Under the pieces are notes generated by a model, which saw nothing but the letters and a program-made list of their open reading frames with translations, was not told the origin of the DNA and did not search any database. The translations under genes and the position numbers were made by a program. From an uncultured Prevotella sp. (GTDB lineage: Bacteria; Bacteroidota; Bacteroidia; Bacteroidales; Bacteroidaceae), in contig OMXO01000002.1 in NCBI GenBank assembly GCA_900315035.1, positions 28,702 to 92,701 of the forward strand: DNA of 64,000 nucleotides. The letters are read 5' to 3'. Each line of letters begins with the position of its first letter. The stretch's first letter is position 1. Positions 57,550 to 64,000 of the stretch are shown piece by piece.

Positions 57550-59395
57550 TTACAGGAATTTAACACAGACAGAAATTGAAGTTTTAGAAAACAACGTCTG
57601 CTGGGCAGAAGATTGGCAGCGTGTTTTGGTAGATGAAGAGTTTAAACCCTATAATTTCCATCGCGTCATGTTTTATGGCGACATCCGTCTGGGTGCCTTC
57701 CATAAGATGGTAGAGGTGACCAAGGGCTTTCAGAAACACTCTGGCATCAACGACGCTACACTGCGCAATGTCACCGTAGGCAATGACTGTCTGATAGAGA
57801 AGGTGGGTAACTACATTAACAATTATACCATCGGCAACGACTGTTATATATCGAATATCTGTACTTTAGAGACTACCGACGATGCCACTTATGGCGAAGG
57901 CTCTGTCATCTCCGTGCTGAATGAGATGGGGGATGGCAATGTTACGATCTTCCGCGAACTGAACAGTCAGATTGCAGCCTTCATGGTGAAGCACGACCGC
58001 GACAGACAATTGAAGAAGATGCTTCAGCAGATGATTGAGGATGAACTGCGTGTGTCACGTCCGGATCGTGGCTATATTGGTAATAATGTGAAAATCATTA
58101 ATGCCAAGGATATCACGAACACCATTATTAAGGGCGACTGTGAAATCAGTGGCGCTGCCCGTCTGTCGGAGTGTACGGTGATGAGTTCAATGGATGCGCC
58201 CGTGTTTATCGGAACAGGTGTTATCTGTGAGAACTCTATTATTTGCGATGGCTGTTCTATCAATAACTCTGTGAAGATGCAGGATTGTTTTGTAGGTGAG
58301 GCCTGCCAGATTACTAACGGCTTTACGGCAGAGGCCAGTCTCTTCTTTGCCAACTCGTTTATGGCAAATGGTGAGGCTTGTGCCGCTTTCTGCGGTCCGT
58401 TCTGTGCCAGTCACCATAAGAGTTCGCTGCTGATAGGCGGTGAGTTCTCATTCTATAACGCAGGGTCAAATACGAATTTCTCGAACCATGCCTATAAGAT
58501 GGGACCTTTGCATTACGGTACCCTTGAGCGTGGCACGAAGACAGCATCGGGCTCTTACGTTCTGATGCCTGCCACGATTGGCGCCTTCTCTGTGTGCTTT
58601 GGTAAACTGATGCACCATCCCGATACCCGTAATCTGCCTTTCAGTTATCTGATGGCTTATGGTGAAGACTGCTATCTGGTGCCAGGACGTAACATCACTA
58701 CCGTTGGCCTCTATCGTGATATCAAGAAGTGGCCGAAGCGCGATAAGCGGTCGAAGCAGTCTCGGAAGAGTATCATCAATTTCGACTGGCTCTCGCCCTT
58801 TACGGTAGGAGAGATCATGGAAGGCATCAAGATCCTGACGGCTCTTCGTGAGGCTTCGGGCGATAATGTGTCAACCTACAACTTCCATGAGTATGTCATC
58901 AATGCCTCTTCGCTCCGCAAGGGTTTGAAATACTATGATATTGCCCTGCGCATTTATATGGGTGCTGTTCTGAAGCGTGCACAGAAGGAAGGATTCTTCG
59001 GCCGTCCTACGAGCCTCGTTGGTAAAGGTCGTTGGTCTGATCTTAGCGGTCTGCTCTTGCCTGAGAGCGAGGAGATGCGTATTGTCCGTGATATCAAGAA
59101 CGGAGACATCGATAACATACAGCAGTTGCTCGACCGTTTTGTAGAGATTAACGAGAACTATAGCGATTACCGGTGGGCATGGTCTTATCAGATGATTCTC
59201 GACTATTATGGTCTCGATGAGATTACTGAGGAGGATGTCGTTCATATCCATGAAGATTATATCAAGGCCCGTCGCGCCTGGATTGCAGAGATCCGTAAGG
59301 ATGCAGAGAAGGAGTATGCTATGGGCGATGTGGAAAAGGATGTACTCGACGACTTCTTGGAGAAATTGGATCATGAGATTGATTACGAAAACTAA
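57542..59395 (+). CDS. DUF4954-like protein with hexapeptide beta-helix
   Basis: 617 residues from the ATG at 57542, which overlaps the hflX end by 8 bases (a longer frame runs deep into hflX and is not credible). Starting MSNYRNLTQTEIEVLENNVCWAEDWQRVLVD. A central left-handed beta-helix-like part runs from about 75 to 320 (NVTVGNDCLIEKVGNYINNYTIGNDCYISNI ... VFIGTGVICENSIICDGCSINNSVKMQDCFVG), as in sugar acyl- and nucleotidyltransferase tails. The C-terminal third is helical and charged. Recalled as DUF4954, common in Bacteroidota next to housekeeping genes; function unknown. Confidence 0.8.
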   Translation: MSNYRNLTQTEIEVLENNVCWAEDWQRVLVDEEFKPYNFHRVMFYGDIRLGAFHKMVEVTKGFQKHSGINDATLRNVTVGNDCLIEKVGNYINNYTIGNDCYISNICTLETTDDATYGEGSVISVLNEMGDGNVTIFRELNSQIAAFMVKHDRDRQLKKMLQQMIEDELRVSRPDRGYIGNNVKIINAKDITNTIIKGDCEISGAARLSECTVMSSMDAPVFIGTGVICENSIICDGCSINNSVKMQDCFVGEACQITNGFTAEASLFFANSFMANGEACAAFCGPFCASHHKSSLLIGGEFSFYNAGSNTNFSNHAYKMGPLHYGTLERGTKTASGSYVLMPATIGAFSVCFGKLMHHPDTRNLPFSYLMAYGEDCYLVPGRNITTVGLYRDIKKWPKRDKRSKQSRKSIINFDWLSPFTVGEIMEGIKILTALREASGDNVSTYNFHEYVINASSLRKGLKYYDIALRIYMGAVLKRAQKEGFFGRPTSLVGKGRWSDLSGLLLPESEEMRIVRDIKNGDIDNIQQLLDRFVEINENYSDYRWAWSYQMILDYYGLDEITEEDVVHIHEDYIKARRAWIAEIRKDAEKEYAMGDVEKDVLDDFLEKLDHEIDYEN

Positions 59396-59423
59396 TGTAG
59401 TAAAGTTATAAATGTGCATCAAG

Positions 59424-62327
59424 ATGAAGGCTAAATTATTATTAACACTGTGTGCCTTAGTACTCGGGATGAGTGTCCAGGCTAAGGACTATAAGTATGA
59501 AACGGTGCCGGGCGATAAGATGCAGACGCGCATCTACACCCTCGACAACGGACTGAAGGTCTATCTCTCTGTCAATCCAGAGAAACCACGTATCCAGACT
59601 TACATCGCAGTACGTACGGGCTCGAAGAACGACCCCGCAGAGACCACTGGTCTGGCGCATTATCTGGAGCACCTGATGTTCAAGGGCACTAAGCAGTTTG
59701 GTACCAACAACCCAGAGGCAGAGGCTCCGCTGTTGGCAGAGATAGAAAAACGTTATGAGGCTTATCGCAAGTTGACAAACCCTGAGGCGCGTAAGAAGGC
59801 TTATCATGAGATCGACTCTGTCTCTCAGATTGCTGCTCAGTATTTTATTCCCAACGAATACGATAAACTGATGGCAGCCATTGGTGCCGAGGGCACTAAT
59901 GCCTACACCTCTAATGATGTCACCTGCTATACGGAGGATATCCCTTCCAATGAGATCGATAACTGGGCCAAGATTCAGGCTGACCGCTTCCAGAATATGG
60001 TGATTCGTGGGTTCCATACAGAACTCGAGGCCGTATATGAGGAGTATAACATCGGCTTGACGTCAGACCAGCGTAAGCTCTTTGCAACCATCAGTAAGAT
60101 GCTGTGGCCTACGCATCCTTATGGACTCCAGACAACCATCGGAACGCAGGAACACTTGAAGAACCCCTCGATCACGAACATCAAGAATTACTTCAACAAG
60201 TGGTATCGTCCTAACAATGTAGCCATCTGTATGGCTGGTGATTTCGATCCCGATCAGACCATCGCTATCATCGATAAGTACTTCAGCAGTTGGAAACCGG
60301 GTGCTAATGTCAAACAACCTGTTTTTGCCGCTCTGCCCCCACTGACGGTTTCAAAGGATACAACCATCGTCGGACAAGAGGCTGAGCAGATTTGGATGGG
60401 TTGGCGCGCCAAGAAAGCCAACGAACTGCAGGCAGACACCCTCGATCTGATGGAAGATGTGTTGAGCAATGGTCGCGCAGGCCTCTTCGACCTCGACCTG
60501 AACCAGACCATGAAGGTACAGCGTGCTATTGGCGGCACAGAACTGCTCCACGATCATGGCGCCTTCTTACTGTTGGGTACTCCGAAACAGGGCCAGAGCC
60601 TCGATGAGGTGAAGACGCTGATGCTCGAAGAGATCAAGAAACTGAAGAAAGGCGACTTCCCCGACAATCTGCTGCCCAGCATCATCAATAATAAGAAACG
60701 CAGCCATTATCAGTTGCTTGAGAGCAACAGTGGACGTGCCGATATGTTTGTGGATGCTTTCATCAATGAAGTGGATTGGAAACAGGAGGTTGGCCGTATC
60801 GACCGGATATCCAAGATTACCAAGAAGGAACTGGTTGACTTTGCCAACAACTTCTTTACCGATGGCTATGTCGTCGTGTATAAGAAGCAGGGTGTCGATT
60901 CTACGCAGAAAAAGATTGATAAGCCCGCCATCACGCCTATTCCTGCCAACCGCGACATGATGAGTCAGTTTGTCAAGGATATCCAGAACACGCAGGTAGA
61001 GCCTATCCAACCTAAGTTCGTTGACTTCGACAAGGATCTCACCTTTGTGAATACCAAGAAGGGACTGCCGCTCTATTATGTGAAGAACGAGGAGAACGAC
61101 CTCTTCCAGCTGACCTTCCGCTATGAGTTCGGACAGAGTGCCGACAATCGCTATAACGTGGCTGATGAGTATCTCAATTTCTTAGGTACGGATAAGATGA
61201 CTGCCGCTCAGATCAAGCAGAAGTTCTATGAGTTGGCCTGCAGTTTCTCTTCTATGGTATGGGACGATGCGATTACCGTCAGTCTCAGCGGCCTGAACGA
61301 GAATATGCAGCCCGCTTTGGAACTACTCGAGGATCTGATGGCCAATGCCAAGGTGGATAAGGAGGCTTACGATGCTTTGGTAGATAGAATTCTGAAGGGG
61401 CGTGCCGATGCTAAGAAGGATCAGCGCAACAACTACTTCACGCTCTGTGAGTATGGCATCTATGGTCCTCGCAATTCCAATCGCGACATCATGAGTGAGC
61501 AGCAGCTCAAGAATACCAATCCTCAGGTGTTTGTGGATCTGGTGAAGACCCTCAGTAAGTACGAGCACAGCGTGAACTATTATGGCCCGATGAATGTCAG
61601 CGACCTGTCGGCCGTCATCGATAAGGCACATCCGACAGCCAATAAACTCCAGCCTGTGCCTCATAACAAATATTATGTGAAGCAGGAGGCCAACAAGAAC
61701 GAGGTGTGGATTGCACCTTATGAAGCCAAGAACATCTACATGCGTGCTTATCACAATCAGAATCGCGACTGGAATATCGAAGATGCTGCCGTACAGGCTG
61801 TGTTCAATGAGTATTTCGGTGGTGGCATGAATGGTATCGTGTTCCAGGAGATGCGCGAGGCCCGTGGTCTGGCTTATAATGCTGCGGCTTATTACAACCG
61901 TGCCAGCAGAAAGGGAGAGAAGGAGTCGTTCTTTACCCACATCATTACTCAGAACGATAAGATGATGGACTGCATCAACCACTTCAAGAAGATTACCGAT
62001 GAGATGCCCGCCAGCGAAACAGCGTTCAATATTGCTAAGGAAGGTCTGACCAAGCAACTCGCCAGCCTGCGTACCACTAAGATGGGTATCATCAACCGCT
62101 GGCACACGATGAAGGAGTTAGGGCTTGACTTCGACCTCAATCAGAAGATCTACAACGATCTGCAGAAAGTGACGCTTCAGGATATGGTGAACTTCGAGAA
62201 AGCCAATATGGCCAATAAGCCCCTGCGTTACCTGATACTTGGTGATGAGAAGGAACTCGACATGGAGTCGCTGGGCAAGATAGGCCCCGTCCGTCGCCTT
62301 ACTACTGAAGAGATATTCGGATATTAA
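59424..62327 (+). CDS. M16 family zinc metallopeptidase (insulinase-like)
   Basis: 967 residues from the ATG at 59424 (ATG 59412 adds four codons). Signal peptide [20 protein letters not shown], so periplasmic. The inverted zinc motif HYLEH is at residues 79-83, with the third zinc ligand probably Glu202 in [11 protein letters not shown] second, non-catalytic M16 half (about 540-967) includes [15 protein letters not shown], which closes the chamber. About 900-1000 residues is normal for two-unit single-chain members. It probably degrades short peptides. 28 bases after the DUF4954-like gene. Confidence 0.94.
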   Translation: MKAKLLLTLCALVLGMSVQAKDYKYETVPGDKMQTRIYTLDNGLKVYLSVNPEKPRIQTYIAVRTGSKNDPAETTGLAHYLEHLMFKGTKQFGTNNPEAEAPLLAEIEKRYEAYRKLTNPEARKKAYHEIDSVSQIAAQYFIPNEYDKLMAAIGAEGTNAYTSNDVTCYTEDIPSNEIDNWAKIQADRFQNMVIRGFHTELEAVYEEYNIGLTSDQRKLFATISKMLWPTHPYGLQTTIGTQEHLKNPSITNIKNYFNKWYRPNNVAICMAGDFDPDQTIAIIDKYFSSWKPGANVKQPVFAALPPLTVSKDTTIVGQEAEQIWMGWRAKKANELQADTLDLMEDVLSNGRAGLFDLDLNQTMKVQRAIGGTELLHDHGAFLLLGTPKQGQSLDEVKTLMLEEIKKLKKGDFPDNLLPSIINNKKRSHYQLLESNSGRADMFVDAFINEVDWKQEVGRIDRISKITKKELVDFANNFFTDGYVVVYKKQGVDSTQKKIDKPAITPIPANRDMMSQFVKDIQNTQVEPIQPKFVDFDKDLTFVNTKKGLPLYYVKNEENDLFQLTFRYEFGQSADNRYNVADEYLNFLGTDKMTAAQIKQKFYELACSFSSMVWDDAITVSLSGLNENMQPALELLEDLMANAKVDKEAYDALVDRILKGRADAKKDQRNNYFTLCEYGIYGPRNSNRDIMSEQQLKNTNPQVFVDLVKTLSKYEHSVNYYGPMNVSDLSAVIDKAHPTANKLQPVPHNKYYVKQEANKNEVWIAPYEAKNIYMRAYHNQNRDWNIEDAAVQAVFNEYFGGGMNGIVFQEMREARGLAYNAAAYYNRASRKGEKESFFTHIITQNDKMMDCINHFKKITDEMPASETAFNIAKEGLTKQLASLRTTKMGIINRWHTMKELGLDFDLNQKIYNDLQKVTLQDMVNFEKANMANKPLRYLILGDEKELDMESLGKIGPVRRLTTEEIFGY

Positions 62328-62359
62328 TTCTATTCATAAAAAAACAAACAAATACAGTT

Positions 62360-64000
62360 ATGGCTAAAAACGTAGAGTTTAAGTATGCCCCCATGTTTCA
62401 GGTGGGCGAAGACAAGACAGAGTATCGCCTTTTGACCAAAGACGGTGTCACAACCGCAGAGTTTGAAGGCAAGCAGATTGTGAAGGTCTCTAAGGAGGCA
62501 CTCACACAGCTCGCCCAGCAGGCTTTCCACGATGTGGAGTTCATGCTGCGTCGCGAGCATAACCTCCAGGTGGCTCAGATCCTGAACGATCCGGAGGCTT
62601 CAGAGAATGATAAGTATGTAGCCCTGCAGTTCCTGCGCAATGCCGAGGTGGCAGCCCGTGGTATCCTGCCTTTCTGTCAGGACACTGGTACCGCTATTAT
62701 TCATGGTGAGAAGGGTCAGCAGATCTGGACTGGCTTCGAGGATGAAGAGGCGCTGAGCCTGGGTGTGTTCAACACCTTCACGCAGGATAATCTGCGCTAC
62801 TCTCAGAATGCTCCTCTGAACATGTACGATGAGGTGAACACGCGCTGTAACCTCCCCGCTCAGATTGATATCGAGGCTACTGAGGGTGCTGAGTATAAGT
62901 TCGTGATGGTGGCAAAGGGTGGTGGTTCTGCCAACAAGACCTACTTCTATCCGATGACCAAGGCTACCATCCAGAACGAGGGAACCCTGATTCCGTTCCT
63001 CGTAGAGAAGATGAAGAGTTTGGGTACAGCTGCATGTCCTCCTTACCACATCGCCTTTGTGATTGGTGGTACCTCTGCCGAGAAGAACCTGCTCACCGTG
63101 AAGTTGGCTTCTATCAAGTATTACGATGGTCTGCCCACGACAGGCGATGAGACAGGTCGTGCCTTCCGCGATGTCGATCTCGAGCAGAAACTCTTGAAAG
63201 AGGCTCATAAGATTGGTCTGGGTGCTCAGTTCGGTGGTAAGTATCTGGCTCACGATATTCGTGTGATCCGTCTGCCTCGTCATGGTGCCTCTTGCCCGAT
63301 TGGCATGGGCGTGTCTTGCTCTGCCGACCGTAACATCAAGGCCAAGATCAATGCTGATGGTATCTGGCTCGAGAAGATGGACTCGAACCCCTCTGAGCTG
63401 ATTCCTGCAGAGTATGCCAAGGCTGGTGAGGGTCAGAACACCATCGTCATCGACCTCAACGAGGGTATCGATGCTGTTCGTGCTGAACTGTCCAAGTATC
63501 CTGTCTCTACACGTGTGAACCTGAAGGGTACGATCATCGTGGCTCGCGATATCGCTCACGCCAAGCTGAAGGCTCGTCTGGATGCTGGCGAGGGTCTGCC
63601 CGATTATTTCAAGAAGTATCCCGTGCTCTATGCCGGCCCTGCCAAGACGCCAGAGGGTTATCCTTGCGGTTCGATGGGTCCGACCACAGCCAATCGTATG
63701 GATCCTTACGTGGATGAGTTCCAGTCTAACGGTGCTAGCCTTGTGATGATTGCAAAGGGTAACCGTTCCGATGTGGTGACAGAGGCCTGCAAGAAGTATG
63801 GTGGCTTCTATCTGGGTTCCATCGGTGGAGTCGCAGCTGTTCTCTCTCAGAGCTCTATCAAGAGCATTGAGTGCGTCGAGTATCCTGAGCTTGGTATGGA
63901 AGCCGTGTGGAAGATTGATGTGGAAGACTTCCCCGCCTTTATCCTTGTTGATGATAAGGGTAACGACTTCTTTAAGACGCTGAAGCCCTGGTGCCCTAAT
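62360..64000 (+). CDS. fumA: Class I (iron-sulfur) fumarate hydratase, 3' end cut by window
   Basis: The frame from the ATG at 62360 stays open through the last base: 547 codons, near the full family length, so only a few residues can be missing. Motifs: [17 protein letters not shown] with one cluster Cys, [75 protein letters not shown] with further Cys, and [13 protein letters not shown]. It hydrates fumarate to malate using a 4Fe-4S cluster, oxygen-sensitive as suits an anaerobe. 32 bases after the M16 gene, no terminator between. Confidence 0.93.
   Translation, partial: MAKNVEFKYAPMFQVGEDKTEYRLLTKDGVTTAEFEGKQIVKVSKEALTQLAQQAFHDVEFMLRREHNLQVAQILNDPEASENDKYVALQFLRNAEVAARGILPFCQDTGTAIIHGEKGQQIWTGFEDEEALSLGVFNTFTQDNLRYSQNAPLNMYDEVNTRCNLPAQIDIEATEGAEYKFVMVAKGGGSANKTYFYPMTKATIQNEGTLIPFLVEKMKSLGTAACPPYHIAFVIGGTSAEKNLLTVKLASIKYYDGLPTTGDETGRAFRDVDLEQKLLKEAHKIGLGAQFGGKYLAHDIRVIRLPRHGASCPIGMGVSCSADRNIKAKINADGIWLEKMDSNPSELIPAEYAKAGEGQNTIVIDLNEGIDAVRAELSKYPVSTRVNLKGTIIVARDIAHAKLKARLDAGEGLPDYFKKYPVLYAGPAKTPEGYPCGSMGPTTANRMDPYVDEFQSNGASLVMIAKGNRSDVVTEACKKYGGFYLGSIGGVAAVLSQSSIKSIECVEYPELGMEAVWKIDVEDFPAFILVDDKGNDFFKTLKPWCPN

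Noticed and set aside
61323-62105. 260-codon open frame antisense to the M16 peptidase gene
   Set aside because: A shadow of codon bias; the plus frame carries clear M16 sequence throughout.
62600-63559. 319-codon open frame antisense to the fumarate hydratase gene
   Set aside because: It mirrors a strongly biased coding frame, has no recognisable motifs, and the plus-strand enzyme is unambiguous.

Overview
The window reads as chromosomal DNA of a Prevotella-like member of the Bacteroidota. The grounds are: Bacteroidota-type promoters (TAnnTTTG about 19-20 bases downstream of a TTG/TTTG) in front of most transcription units, weak Shine-Dalgarno sequences, carbohydrate-active enzymes typical of the group (GH97, GH67, GH35), a DUF4954-like/hflX pair, a Bacteroides UpxY-like NusG paralogue at the head of a surface polysaccharide operon, and multi-domain PAS histidine kinases. 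The genus is an inference from protein style, not from a marker gene. No rRNA, tRNA, CRISPR array, insertion sequence or phage gene was seen.

Left flank (1-18.5 kb): a minus-strand sensory operon (two PAS histidine kinases, the first with an apparently dead ATP-binding domain, then a periplasmic solute-binding protein cut by the window edge). It is divergent from frr-rsgA-S9 peptidase. A five-gene minus operon follows (SPFH protein, ribbon-helix-helix regulator, small membrane protein, DUF1648-like membrane protein, aldose-epimerase-like enzyme), then a DUF4421-like barrel protein with mnmA, and a divergent GH67 alpha-glucuronidase / GH35 beta-galactosidase pair.

Centre (18.5-53.3 kb): a surface polysaccharide locus. 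An intergenic repeat patch and rmlC (minus) precede a short unit of an odd DegT aminotransferase (Arg at the PLP-lysine position, clipped C-terminus) and an acyltransferase. A terminator whose loop carries the -33 element of the next promoter then leads into one long plus-strand operon: UpxY-like antiterminator, Wza-like export protein, Wzz, nucleotidyltransferase, glycerophosphotransferase-like protein, Wzx flippase, a 3-amino-3,6-dideoxyhexose module (two FdtA-like ketoisomerases, ATP-grasp enzyme, FdtB), a deacetylase-like lipoprotein, glycosyltransferases, an O-acetyltransferase, a complete phosphorylcholine (lic1-like) module with its own outer-membrane barrel and BCCT choline transporter, a Wzy-like polymerase, and a three-gene module for a UDP-2-acetamido-2,6-dideoxy-L-hexose with its WbuB-like transferase. 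A separate promoter drives two overlapping WecA/MraY-like initiating transferases, the first with altered active-site residues. Together the genes predict a zwitterionic, phosphate-rich polysaccharide carrying phosphorylcholine, a 3-amino sugar and an L-QuiNAc- or L-FucNAc-type residue. The rmlA/rmlB genes needed for the dTDP sugar are not in the window.

Right flank (53.3-64 kb): a minus pair nagB-GH97, and a plus run hflX, DUF4954-like protein, M16 metallopeptidase and class I fumarate hydratase, the last reaching the window end.

The most notable system is the lic1-like phosphorylcholine module inside a Bacteroidota capsule/O-antigen operon, with a LicC-LicA fusion beside a second canonical LicC, and a putative choline porin.
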